From contig NZ_JOII01000005.1 in NCBI RefSeq assembly GCF_000719955.1, positions 186,001 to 250,000 on the forward strand: a DNA stretch of 64,000 bases, read 5' to 3'. Positions 1 to 11,851 of the stretch are shown here, piece by piece. The notes beneath the pieces were generated by a model, which saw nothing but the letters and a program-made list of their open reading frames with translations, searched no databases and was not told the origin of the DNA. The DNA comes from Streptomyces albidoflavus (lineage in GTDB: Bacteria; Actinomycetota; Actinomycetes; Streptomycetales; Streptomycetaceae). Made by a program: the position numbers and the translations under genes. Position 1 is the stretch's first letter. Every line of letters starts with the position of its first letter.

Positions 1-790
1 CTACGGGCTGGAGGCCGCCGCCCCCGCCGCGCTCTTCGCGGCGCTGCTGATGGGTATGTGCCTGGGCTTCCTGCCGCACAACATGCACCCCGCGCGGATC
101 TTCATGGGCGACTCGGGCTCGATGCTGATCGGCCTGGTGCTCGCGGCCGGCGCCATCTCCATCACCGGCCAGGTCGACCCGGACGCCATGGGGCTGTTCG
201 CCGGTTCGGAGAAGGCCGCGGTGCACCAGACGGTGCCCGTCTACATGCCGCTGCTGCTGCCGCTGACCATCATCGCGGTGCCCGCGGCCGACCTGGTGCT
301 GGCCGTGGTGCGGCGCACCTGGCGGGGCCAGTCGCCGTTCGCCGCCGACCGGGGGCACCTGCACCACCGGCTGCTGGAGATCGGCCACTCGCACAGCCGG
401 GCCGTGCTGATCATGTACTTTTGGTCGGCGCTGATCGCCTTCGGGGCGCTCGCCTACTCGGTCAACGAGGCGTCGATGTGGGTGGCGCTGGGCGTGGCCG
501 CGCTGAGCGCGGTGGGCCTGGTCCTGCTGCTCCTGCCGCGGTTCACGCCGCGTGCGCCGCGCTGGGCGGAGGCGTTCGTGCCGCCGCGCTACCGGCGCCG
601 GGTCTCGGCGGGGCCGCGTCAGGAGGGCGTCGTCACCGAGGGCGAGGCCGGTGCGGAGGGCACCGAACCGCCGGCGAGGGTCACCGTGGGTGTCTCGGGG
701 GCCAACGGAGCGACCGCCGTCGGGGAGCGCTCACGCTTCGGCGGACGGGGCGGCGGCGAGCGCGAGAAGGCCACCAGCACCCGCTCGTGA
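1..790 (+). CDS. WecA/MraY-family undecaprenyl-phosphate sugar-1-phosphate transferase, 5' truncated
   Basis: The gene enters from the left edge; the first complete codon is at position 2. The family transfers a sugar-1-phosphate from a nucleotide sugar to undecaprenyl phosphate at the inner membrane, the first step of building a cell-envelope glycan. The family signature IFMGDSGSM is visible near position 100, as is a His-rich cytoplasmic loop (DRGHLHHRL) near position 350. Hydrophobic segments surround both motifs. The last 60 or so residues are polar, Gly/Arg-rich and probably cytoplasmic. It lies directly upstream of atpI, as is usual in Streptomyces. The polymer it serves cannot be told from the sequence; teichoic acid or another wall glycan is likely. 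The start and first membrane segments are outside the window. Confidence 0.85.
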   Translation, partial: YGLEAAAPAALFAALLMGMCLGFLPHNMHPARIFMGDSGSMLIGLVLAAGAISITGQVDPDAMGLFAGSEKAAVHQTVPVYMPLLLPLTIIAVPAADLVLAVVRRTWRGQSPFAADRGHLHHRLLEIGHSHSRAVLIMYFWSALIAFGALAYSVNEASMWVALGVAALSAVGLVLLLLPRFTPRAPRWAEAFVPPRYRRRVSAGPRQEGVVTEGEAGAEGTEPPARVTVGVSGANGATAVGERSRFGGRGGGEREKATSTRS

Positions 791-1102
791 CCTCCGGGGA
801 GCCATCCCCGCCACGGGTCCCCGCGCGACCGCGTTCCGGGTACCCGGCGGCGCAAAATGCGCATTACCAGGCAATGTGCCACGCGTCGCGCACATACGCG
901 CGGGTTACCCCTCACGTGTGACAGGTGGCACACCTGCCGAGTAAAGGACTCATCAAAAAGCTTGTGATACCGTTCACGAGAGCTCGACCTTGAGGGTGAG
1001 CGGCCCGCAAGCGACGGGTCGGGTCCGGGGTGCTCAGCGCTCCGTCTACGCTCGGTACGCCCTCAGGTCCGTCTCTCTCTGTCACCTGCTGGAGATCCAC
1101 TC
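791..1102. other. Intergenic region upstream of atpI
   Basis: This 312-bp stretch carries no convincing gene. It holds the inverted repeat at 922-936 and an AT-richer segment around 940-980 that could contain the promoter of the atpI/atp operon. A TGATACCGT sequence near 965 is a possible -10 element, but I see no clear -35 partner. Confidence 0.5.
922..936. promoter_or_regulatory. Inverted repeat CAGGTG-N3-CACCTG upstream of atpI
   Basis: CAGGTG (922-927) and CACCTG (931-936) form a perfect 6-bp inverted repeat around GCA, about 165 bp before the atpI start. It is too short and isolated for a terminator and is better placed to be a protein-binding site. That role is inference only. Confidence 0.35.
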
Positions 1103-1531
1103 ATGCTGTCGAACGACGCCCGAATTCTGCGCGGCGCCGCGATCCCGTCACTCGGTGCCGGCCTCATCGGTACCCTGATCGGCGGCATCACGGTGGGGTC
1201 GCAGGGTGCCATCGGAGGCGCCGTCGGAACCGCCCTCACCCTCGCCTTCTTCGGCGCGGGGCTGAAGGCCATGAGCGTGATCGGACGGCGGTGGTCGGAG
1301 CTCTTCATGGCTGCCGGGCTGCTGGTCTACACGACCCAGATCCTGGTCATGGCGATCCTGCTCGCGGTCTTCCGCGACGCGACGTTCATGGACGGACGGG
1401 TGTTCGGCCTCACGATGCTCGCCTGCGTGCTCGTGTGGATCGCCGGACAGGCGTGGATGCACACCCGCGTCAAGACCCTGTACGTCGAACCCGAATCAGA
1501 GGACGAACCGGTCGGTCCGGAGCGTCGCTGA
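1103..1531 (+). CDS. atpI: AtpI-like membrane protein of the ATP synthase operon
   Basis: A 142-residue hydrophobic protein with about four membrane segments (roughly residues 12-32, 36-56, 68-93 and 103-124) and a polar, acidic C-terminus. Its place immediately before atpB and its size match the AtpI/Unc1-like proteins that head bacterial F1Fo operons, where they are thought to assist c-ring assembly or magnesium supply without being part of the finished enzyme. The ATG at 1103 is preceded by GGAG at 1090-1093. A 271-bp gap separates it from atpB, so it may also be transcribed separately. Confidence 0.8.
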   Translation: MLSNDARILRGAAIPSLGAGLIGTLIGGITVGSQGAIGGAVGTALTLAFFGAGLKAMSVIGRRWSELFMAAGLLVYTTQILVMAILLAVFRDATFMDGRVFGLTMLACVLVWIAGQAWMHTRVKTLYVEPESEDEPVGPERR

Positions 1532-1802
1532 TGGGGACGTCGGAGCCGGCCCCGATAAGTAGGGGCCGGATAAAGTCCGCACCCGAAGGCTGCTATCGTC
1601 CGTCGCCGAGAGCGATTCGTGCGGAGCAGCGGGTGTTGTGCGGGACGACACCTGATTCAGCCCACGTCTTTTCGGGGCCCAGTGCCGTCACGCCGGACGC
1701 TCCGTCCTCCCGCGACACCCAGTCCAGTGCCGCCATGTGGTCCTGTCCCACGCCGACACATCGAGGAAGCCGTACCTATGCGTCATATCGAAGGAGCTCG
1801 CG
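1532..1802. other. Leader region between atpI and atpB
   Basis: A 271-bp stretch without a supported gene. It could hold a second promoter for the structural atp genes; a TATCGT hexamer near 1594 is the only -10-like sequence I noticed. No strong hairpin was found. Confidence 0.35.
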
Positions 1803-2612
1803 GTGAGTAGTGACCAGTTGCTCGCCTTCGAGACCGACTGCCACCTCTTCAAGGATTGCGGTTTCCCGGCTCCGAGCGTGTGGTCGTTCTTGTTCGACCC
1901 GATCTTCAGCGTCGGCCCGGTCGACTTCAACAAGCCGATGCTGCTGGCCCTGATCGGCACGGTGGTCATCCTCGCCTTCTTCTGGGCCGCGTTCTCGAAG
2001 CCGAAGCTGGTGCCGGGCAAGTTCCAGATGGTCGCGGAGATCCTCTACGACTTCGTCCGGAACGGCATCGCCCGGGAGACGATCGGCAAGAAGGGCGAGC
2101 CCTTCGTCCCCTTCCTGGTCTCTCTTTTCTTCTTCGTCTGGATTCTGAACCTGTGGGCGCTGATCCCGCTGGCGCAGTTCCCGGTCAACTCCGTCATCGC
2201 CTTCCCGGTCGGCCTCGCCCTCATGGTGTGGATCGTCTACATGACGGTGACCTTCAAGACGAACGGCTTCGTCGGCGGCATCCGCAACCTGTGCGTGCCG
2301 AGCGGCCTGCCGAAGCCGATCTACGTCATCCTGACGCCGATCGAGTTCGTGTCGAACATCTTCGTGCGTCCCTTCACCCTGGCGGTCCGGCTCTTCGCGA
2401 ACATGTTCGCGGGTCACATCCTGATCCTGATCTTCACGATCGCCACGTGGTACATGCTCGGTACCCTGCTCGGCACGGTCTACGCCACCGCGTCGTTCGC
2501 GCTGACCCTGGTCCTGACCGTCTTCGAGATGTTCATCCAGGCGCTTCAGGCCTACGTGTTCACCGTGCTGACCGCGACCTACCTGTCCCAGGCGCTCGAA
2601 GAAGCGCACTGA
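1803..2612 (+). CDS. atpB: ATP synthase Fo subunit a
   Basis: Integral membrane subunit a provides the two proton half-channels of Fo. The 269-residue protein has five or six long hydrophobic segments and the family motif VRLFANMFAGH. Its Arg196 is the essential arginine that faces the c-ring glutamate. I place the start at the GTG at 1803 (VSSDQLLAFE) because it follows AAGGAG at 1792-1797 and gives the normal family length. An ATG in the same frame at 1737 would add 22 residues of poor character and has no good ribosome binding site. First structural gene of atpBEFHAGDC. Confidence 0.95.
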   Translation: MSSDQLLAFETDCHLFKDCGFPAPSVWSFLFDPIFSVGPVDFNKPMLLALIGTVVILAFFWAAFSKPKLVPGKFQMVAEILYDFVRNGIARETIGKKGEPFVPFLVSLFFFVWILNLWALIPLAQFPVNSVIAFPVGLALMVWIVYMTVTFKTNGFVGGIRNLCVPSGLPKPIYVILTPIEFVSNIFVRPFTLAVRLFANMFAGHILILIFTIATWYMLGTLLGTVYATASFALTLVLTVFEMFIQALQAYVFTVLTATYLSQALEEAH

Positions 2613-2641
2613 GCGACCGAAGCCACCTCCACCACCCCTAA

Positions 2642-2932
<291 letters not shown>

Positions 2933-2977
2933 GTGGCGGTTCGGTCCTAAGCCCGATCAAGACAGAAAGGTCCACAC

Positions 2978-3523
2978 ATGATGTACCTGGCTGCCGAGGA
3001 ACCGCAGAACCCTCTGCTCCCGGTCTGGCCCGAGGTCGTCATCGGCCTGCTCTGCTTCGCCATCATCTTCTTCGTCTTCGCCAAGAAGCTCCTCCCGAGC
3101 ATCAACAAGGTCCTGGACGAGCGTCACGACAAGATCGTCGGTGGCATCGAGGAGGCCGAGGCGGCTCAGGTCGAGGCCCAGAGTGTGCTGGAGCAGTACA
3201 AGGCCCAGCTCGCCGAGGCCCGTCACGAGGCGGCACGGCTGCGCTCCGAGGCGCAGGAGCAGGGCGCCACGCTCATCGCCGAGATGCGCGCGGAAGGCCA
3301 GCGCCAGCGCGAGGAGATCATCGCCGCCGGCCACGCCCAGATCGAGGCCGACCGCAAGGCTGCCGCGCAGTCGCTGCGGCAGGACGTGGGTCAGCTCGCC
3401 ACCGAGCTCGCCAGCAAGATCGTCGGTGAGTCGCTGGAGGAGCACGCCCGCCAGAGCCGCACCATCGACCGGTTCCTCGACGGACTGGACGACGCCGCGA
3501 CGAAGGCCGAGGCCACGCGATGA
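2978..3523 (+). CDS. atpF: ATP synthase Fo subunit b
   Basis: Subunit b is the peripheral stalk that ties F1 to the membrane. One N-terminal membrane helix (about residues 14-34) is followed by a long, highly charged Ala/Glu/Gln-rich helix that would form the dimeric stalk. The length of 181 residues is normal for actinobacteria. Two adjacent ATG codons (2978 and 2981) follow GAAAGG at 2965-2970; the first is chosen. Its TGA overlaps the atpH ATG (ATGA at 3520-3523), which indicates translational coupling. Confidence 0.95.
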   Translation: MMYLAAEEPQNPLLPVWPEVVIGLLCFAIIFFVFAKKLLPSINKVLDERHDKIVGGIEEAEAAQVEAQSVLEQYKAQLAEARHEAARLRSEAQEQGATLIAEMRAEGQRQREEIIAAGHAQIEADRKAAAQSLRQDVGQLATELASKIVGESLEEHARQSRTIDRFLDGLDDAATKAEATR

Positions 3524-4335
3524 ACGGAGCGAGCCGAGAGGCACTGGCTGCCGCACGTGAGCGTCTCGACGCGCTGACGGACCACACGTCCGTCGACGCC
3601 GGCTCGCTCGCGGCCGAGCTGGCCGACGTCACCGCGCTGCTCCACCGTGAGGTCTCGCTGCGCCGGGTTCTCACCGACCCGGCGCAGGAGGGCGAGGCCA
3701 AGGCCCAGCTCGTCGAGCGCCTCCTCGGTGGCCAGGTCAGCGGCACCACCGCCGACCTGGTGGCCGGCATGGTGCGTACCCGCTGGTCGCGTTCGCGCGA
3801 CCTGGTGGACGCCCTGGAGGAGCTGGCCGCCGACGCGGACCTCACCGAGGCCCAGCGCCGGGGCGCGCTCGACAGCGTCGAGGACGAGGTGTTCCGGTTC
3901 TCCCGGATCGTCTCCTCCGACAGCGCGCTGCGCGCCGCCCTCACCGACACCGCCGCCTCGGAGGCCGCCAAGGCCGGGCTGCTGGACTCCCTTCTCGGCA
4001 CCCGTGCCGACAAGGTCACCCTCCGGCTGATCACCCGGCTCGTCACCCGGCCGCGTGGCCGTAGCCTGGAAGAGGGACTGGAGTCCCTGTCCAAGCTGGC
4101 TGCCGCGCGTCGCGGGCGGATGGTCGCCACGGTGGTCTCCGCGGTGCCGCTGAGCGAGCCGCAGAAGCAGCGCCTGGGCGCGTCCCTGGCGAAGCTCTAC
4201 GGCCGCCCGATGCACCTCAACCTGGAGGTGGACCCGGCCGTCATCGGCGGCATCAAGGTCCACGTCGGCGACGAGGTCATCAACGGCTCCGTCGCGGACC
4301 GCATCGACGAGGCGAGCCGGCGGATGGCCGGCTGA
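3520..4335 (+). CDS. atpH: ATP synthase F1 subunit delta
   Basis: Subunit delta sits on top of F1 and joins the peripheral stalk to the alpha-beta hexamer. The protein is 271 residues, longer than the about 180 of E. coli but normal for high-GC actinobacteria, where delta carries an N-terminal extension. The C-terminal part (GRPMHLNLEVDPAVIGGIKV and following) is the conserved OSCP-like beta-sheet region. The gene starts inside the atpF stop codon. The 135 bp to atpA contain two small hairpins. Confidence 0.95.
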   Translation: MNGASREALAAARERLDALTDHTSVDAGSLAAELADVTALLHREVSLRRVLTDPAQEGEAKAQLVERLLGGQVSGTTADLVAGMVRTRWSRSRDLVDALEELAADADLTEAQRRGALDSVEDEVFRFSRIVSSDSALRAALTDTAASEAAKAGLLDSLLGTRADKVTLRLITRLVTRPRGRSLEEGLESLSKLAAARRGRMVATVVSAVPLSEPQKQRLGASLAKLYGRPMHLNLEVDPAVIGGIKVHVGDEVINGSVADRIDEASRRMAG

Positions 4336-4372
4336 CGCCGGACGTACCCGGTCAAGAACAGAAGCAAGATCA

Positions 4373-4391
4373 ACGGCCCGAGTTGGGCCGT
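4373..4391 (+). other. Small hairpin in the atpH-atpA gap
   Basis: ACGGCCC (4373-4379) and GGGCCGT (4385-4391) pair perfectly across a GAGTT loop. There is no T-tract, so it is more likely an RNA stability or processing element than a full terminator. Confidence 0.5.
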
Positions 4392-4408
4392 GCAGAGATG
4401 CAGAGTTT

Positions 4409-4424
4409 CTGGGGGAGCCCCCAG
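4409..4424 (+). other. Second hairpin in the atpH-atpA gap
   Basis: CTGGGGG (4409-4415) and CCCCCAG (4418-4424) are perfectly complementary around AG. The atpA ribosome binding site begins about 28 bp later (AAGGAG at 4450-4455), so the element lies within the leader of atpA. Confidence 0.5.
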
Positions 4425-4470
4425 ATCCCCCTAAGAACTTCGGGCCCAACAAGGAGAGCAGGGAACCCAG

Positions 4471-6063
4471 ATGGCGGAGCTCACGATCCGGCCGGAGGAG
4501 ATCCGGGACGCGCTGGAGAACTTTGTCCAGGCGTACAAGCCGGACGCGGCCTCGCGCGAGGAGGTCGGTACGGTCACCGTCGCCGGCGACGGTATCGCCA
4601 AGGTGGAGGGTCTTCCCTCGGCCATGGCCAACGAGCTGCTCAAGTTCGAGGACGGCACCCTCGGTCTCGCCCTCAACCTCGAGGAGCGCGAGATCGGTGC
4701 CATCGTCCTCGGCGAGTTCAGCGGTGTCGAGGAGGGGCAGCCGGTCACCCGTACCGGTGAGGTCCTCTCCGTGCCCGTGGGCGAGGGTTACCTCGGCCGC
4801 GTGGTCGACCCGCTCGGGCAGCCGATCGACGGCCTCGGCGAGATCGAGTCCACCGGTCGCCGCGCCCTCGAGCTGCAGGCCCCCACGGTCATGCAGCGCA
4901 AGTCGGTGCACGAGCCGATGGAGACCGGCTACAAGGCCGTCGACGCCATGACGCCGATCGGCCGTGGTCAGCGTCAGCTGATCATCGGTGACCGGCAGAC
5001 CGGCAAGACCGCGCTGGCCGTCGACACGATCATCAACCAGCGCGAGAACTGGCGCTCGGGCGACGTGAACAAGCAGGTCCGCTGCATCTACGTCGCCATC
5101 GGTCAGAAGGGCTCGACCATCGCCTCCGTGCGTGGCGCCCTCGAAGAGGCCGGCGCGCTGGAGTACACGACCATCGTCGCCGCCCCGGCGTCCGACCCGG
5201 CCGGCTTCAAGTACCTCGCGCCGTACACCGGTTCGGCCATCGGCCAGCAGTGGATGTACGAGGGCAAGCACGTCCTCATCATCTTCGACGACCTCTCGAA
5301 GCAGGCCGACGCCTACCGCGCCGTCTCCCTGCTGCTGCGCCGCCCGCCGGGCCGCGAGGCGTACCCCGGTGACGTCTTCTACGTCCACTCCCGTCTGCTG
5401 GAGCGCTGCGCCAAGCTCTCCGACGACATGGGCGCGGGCTCGATGACCGGTCTGCCGATCGTCGAGACCAAGGCGAACGACGTGTCGGCGTTCATCCCGA
5501 CCAACGTCATCTCCATCACCGACGGCCAGTGCTTCCTGGAGTCCGACCTGTTCAACGCCGGCCAGCGTCCGGCCCTGAACGTCGGTATCTCCGTCTCCCG
5601 TGTGGGTGGTTCCGCCCAGCACAAGGCGATGAAGCAGGTCTCCGGCCGTCTGCGTCTGGACCTCGCCCAGTTCCGCGAGATGGAGGCCTTCGCGACCTTC
5701 GGCTCGGACCTGGACGCCGCGTCCAAGCAGCAGCTCGCCCGTGGTCAGCGTCTGGTGGAACTGCTCAAGCAGGACCAGTACCAGCCGATGCCCACCGAGG
5801 ACCAGGTCGTCTCCGTCTGGGCCGGTACCACCGGCAAGATGGACGAGGTGCCGGTCGGCGACGTGCGTCGCTTCGAGCGCGAGCTCCTCGACTACCTGCA
5901 CCGCCAGGAGCAGGGCCTCATGACCTCCATCAAGGAGGGCGGCAAGATGTCGGACGACACCCTCGTGGCGGTCGGTGACGCCATCGCCGCGTTCAAGAAG
6001 CAGTTCGAGACCTCGGACGGCACGCTTCTTGGCGAGGACGCTCCGACGACCGCGGCCAAGTGA
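4471..6063 (+). CDS. atpA: ATP synthase F1 subunit alpha
   Basis: Alpha carries the non-catalytic nucleotide sites of the F1 hexamer. The 530-residue protein has the N-terminal beta-barrel, the Walker A motif GDRQTGKTA around residue 173 and the Walker B region IIFDDLSK. The nucleotide-binding signature PAVNxGxSVSRVG is present with an L substitution ([13 protein letters not shown]). The C-terminal helical domain ends in an actinobacterial tail. The ATG follows AAGGAGAGCAGGG at 4450-4462. It is separated from atpG by 20 bp with its own GGAAGGGA site. Confidence 0.97.
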   Translation: MAELTIRPEEIRDALENFVQAYKPDAASREEVGTVTVAGDGIAKVEGLPSAMANELLKFEDGTLGLALNLEEREIGAIVLGEFSGVEEGQPVTRTGEVLSVPVGEGYLGRVVDPLGQPIDGLGEIESTGRRALELQAPTVMQRKSVHEPMETGYKAVDAMTPIGRGQRQLIIGDRQTGKTALAVDTIINQRENWRSGDVNKQVRCIYVAIGQKGSTIASVRGALEEAGALEYTTIVAAPASDPAGFKYLAPYTGSAIGQQWMYEGKHVLIIFDDLSKQADAYRAVSLLLRRPPGREAYPGDVFYVHSRLLERCAKLSDDMGAGSMTGLPIVETKANDVSAFIPTNVISITDGQCFLESDLFNAGQRPALNVGISVSRVGGSAQHKAMKQVSGRLRLDLAQFREMEAFATFGSDLDAASKQQLARGQRLVELLKQDQYQPMPTEDQVVSVWAGTTGKMDEVPVGDVRRFERELLDYLHRQEQGLMTSIKEGGKMSDDTLVAVGDAIAAFKKQFETSDGTLLGEDAPTTAAK

Positions 6064-6083
6064 CGACGGAAGGGACCTGACTC

Positions 6084-8443
<2,360 letters not shown>

Positions 8444-8595
8444 AGCCGGCGGGCCGGGTGACCGGCCCGACGACTCGACCGGACGGAGGGCCGCGGCCCC
8501 CCCTCGCGGGGCGGCCGCCGCCCTTCCTCCGGAGCCCATTAGAATTCGTCCCAACACCCGGCCGACCTGCCGGGTGGTGACCCGAGGAGCCCCTC

Positions 8596-8970
8596 TTGGC
8601 TGCTGAGCTGCATGTCGAGCTGGTCGCCGCGGACCGCAGCGTCTGGTCCGGCGAGGCCACCCTGGTCGTGGCACGTCTGACCACCGGCGACGTCGGCATC
8701 ATGCCCGGTCACCAGCCGCTGCTGGGTGTGCTGGAATCGGGCCCCGTGACCATCCGCACCGCCGACGGCAAGACCGTCGCGGCGGCGGTGCACGGTGGTT
8801 TCCTGTCCTTCGCCGACGACAAGCTGTCGGTGCTGGCGGAGATCGCCGAGCTGGCCGGTGAGATCGATGTCGAGCGTGCGGAGCGGGCGCTGGAGCGCGC
8901 GAAGGCGGAGGCCGACGAGTCCGCCCATCGCCGCGCCGACGTCCGTCTGCGGGCGGTGACGTCGCGCTGA
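8596..8970 (+). CDS. atpC: ATP synthase F1 subunit epsilon
   Basis: Epsilon binds the gamma foot and c-ring and regulates ATP hydrolysis. The protein has 124 residues: an N-terminal beta-sandwich (ELHVELVAADRSVWSG to about residue 85, with the conserved MPGHQPLLG loop) and a short C-terminal helical part. The start is the TTG at 8596, preceded by GAGGAG at 8584-8589; no upstream ATG or GTG fits. The rare start may keep this single-copy subunit low relative to subunit c. It is the last gene of the operon and is followed by a strong terminator. Confidence 0.95.
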   Translation: MAAELHVELVAADRSVWSGEATLVVARLTTGDVGIMPGHQPLLGVLESGPVTIRTADGKTVAAAVHGGFLSFADDKLSVLAEIAELAGEIDVERAERALERAKAEADESAHRRADVRLRAVTSR

Positions 8971-8992
8971 CCGCGCGCTGAAGACGACGACG

Positions 8993-9046
8993 CGCCTCAG
9001 CCGCGGCACCCTCCGGACCCTTCCGGAGCGTGCCGCGGCTGAGGCG
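8993..9046 (+). terminator. Terminator of the atp operon
   Basis: Bases 8993-9009 pair perfectly with 9030-9046 (17 bp). After a single C/C mismatch, 9011-9017 pairs with 9022-9028, leaving a CCCT loop. There is no T-tract, which is common for Streptomyces terminators. Confidence 0.85.
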
Positions 9047-9097
9047 ATGCAGGTGCTAGTGCGAGTTCCGTTACGGAAGACGAGGAGGTCGGTGCCG

Positions 9098-9544
9098 ATG
9101 CTCCTCGCTCTGCTTGTCTGCGGACTGGTGATCGTGCTCGTCACCCTGGGGCTGTTGGTCTTCGGACTGCGCCGCCGCCTGATCCAGCGGTCGGGCGGCA
9201 CGTTCGACTGCTCGCTGCGCTGGGACGCCCCCGAGAAGGGCGACACCAGCGGCAAGGGGTGGCAGTACGGGGTGGCCCGCTACAACGGGGACCGCGTCGA
9301 GTGGTACCGGGTCTTCTCCTACTCCCCGCGCCCCAAACGGATGCTGGAGCGTTCGGCGATCGAGGTGGTCGACCGGCGTTCCCCCGAGGGCGAGGAGGAG
9401 CTGGCGCTCCTCTCCGACGCGCTCGTGCTCGGCTGCCGCCATCGCGGCGTACGGCTGGAGCTGGCGATGAGCGAGGACGCCCTCACCGGTTTCCTGGCCT
9501 GGCTGGAGGCGGCGCCTCCGGGGCAGCGGGTCAACGTGGCCTGA
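9098..9544 (+). CDS. DUF2550 membrane-anchored protein
   Basis: One N-terminal membrane helix (LLALLVCGLVIVLVTLGLLVF) is followed by RRR and a soluble domain containing SGGTFDCSLRWDAPEKG and WQYGVARYNGDRVEWYRVFS, the recognisable core of DUF2550. The family has no established function; it is conserved next to the atp operon in Streptomyces. I choose the ATG at 9098, which lies nine bases after GAGGAGG (9082-9088) and gives 148 residues. An in-frame ATG at 9047 sits at the edge of the atp terminator hairpin. A typical terminator follows. Confidence 0.8.
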   Translation: MLLALLVCGLVIVLVTLGLLVFGLRRRLIQRSGGTFDCSLRWDAPEKGDTSGKGWQYGVARYNGDRVEWYRVFSYSPRPKRMLERSAIEVVDRRSPEGEEELALLSDALVLGCRHRGVRLELAMSEDALTGFLAWLEAAPPGQRVNVA

Positions 9545-9551
9545 ACGTGGG

Positions 9552-9580
9552 GCCCTTCCCTGGCGGGGAGGGGCTTTTTT
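9552..9580 (+). terminator. Rho-independent terminator after the DUF2550 gene
   Basis: GCCCTTCCC (9552-9560) pairs with GGGGAGGGGC (9565-9574) across TGGC, with one wobble, and is followed directly by six T residues (9575-9580). It is the only textbook T-tract terminator I noticed in the window. Confidence 0.9.
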
Positions 9581-9600
9581 CATGCCCGGACACGTGAAGA

Positions 9601-9635
9601 GCCGGGAGGACGGGGGGCGTTCCCGTCCTCCCGGC
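9601..9635. terminator. Hairpin downstream of the first chitinase gene
   Basis: Bases 9601-9614 and 9622-9635 form a perfect 14-bp stem with a 7-base loop. It lies 50 bp beyond the stop of the minus-strand chitinase and just after the plus-strand DUF2550 terminator, so it probably terminates the chitinase transcript. Confidence 0.7.
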
Positions 9636-9684
9636 GTCCGGGGGAGGTGGTGCTCAGGGGGCCGGGCGGGGTGCCGGCCCGGGG

Positions 9685-11577
<1,893 letters not shown>

Positions 11578-11668
11578 GGCGTACTCCTCAAGAGGTCCGG
11601 ACGTATGGGGGCGGAACCCTGCGACGCCCGTGAGCACCGACGACCGATGTGCCCACCGCAGTGGGGCG

Positions 11669-11711
11669 AGAGTAGAAAAGGTCTGGACCAGAGGTCAAGA
11701 GGTCTGGACCA
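11669..11711 (-). promoter_or_regulatory. chiC promoter with two 12-bp DasR-like repeats
   Basis: On the coding strand TGGTCCAGACCT occurs twice, at 11711-11700 and 11690-11679, 21 bp apart. The -35 hexamer TTGACC (11698-11693) lies between them and the -10 TACTCT is at 11674-11669, with an 18-bp spacer. This arrangement of 12-bp direct repeats around -35 is known from Streptomyces chitinase promoters, and the repeat resembles the DasR site core TGGTCTAGACCA. Confidence 0.85.
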
Positions 11712-11851
11712 AAGGAAAGTTCGGCCGGATCGCGCCTGGTGCGCGGGGGTGGCGACATGCGGACACGGCCGCCCGTCGCGGCGACCGGAGCTCCGGTGCC
11801 ACGGCGGACGGCCGTGCGGGAAGGGTCAGTTCCGGGTGGGTGCCCGGCCGG

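Noticed and set aside
3391..5901. An 836-codon open frame on the minus strand across atpF-atpA
   Set aside because: It is antisense to well-identified ATP synthase genes. In GC-rich DNA with G/C-biased third positions, the complementary frame rarely meets stop codons.
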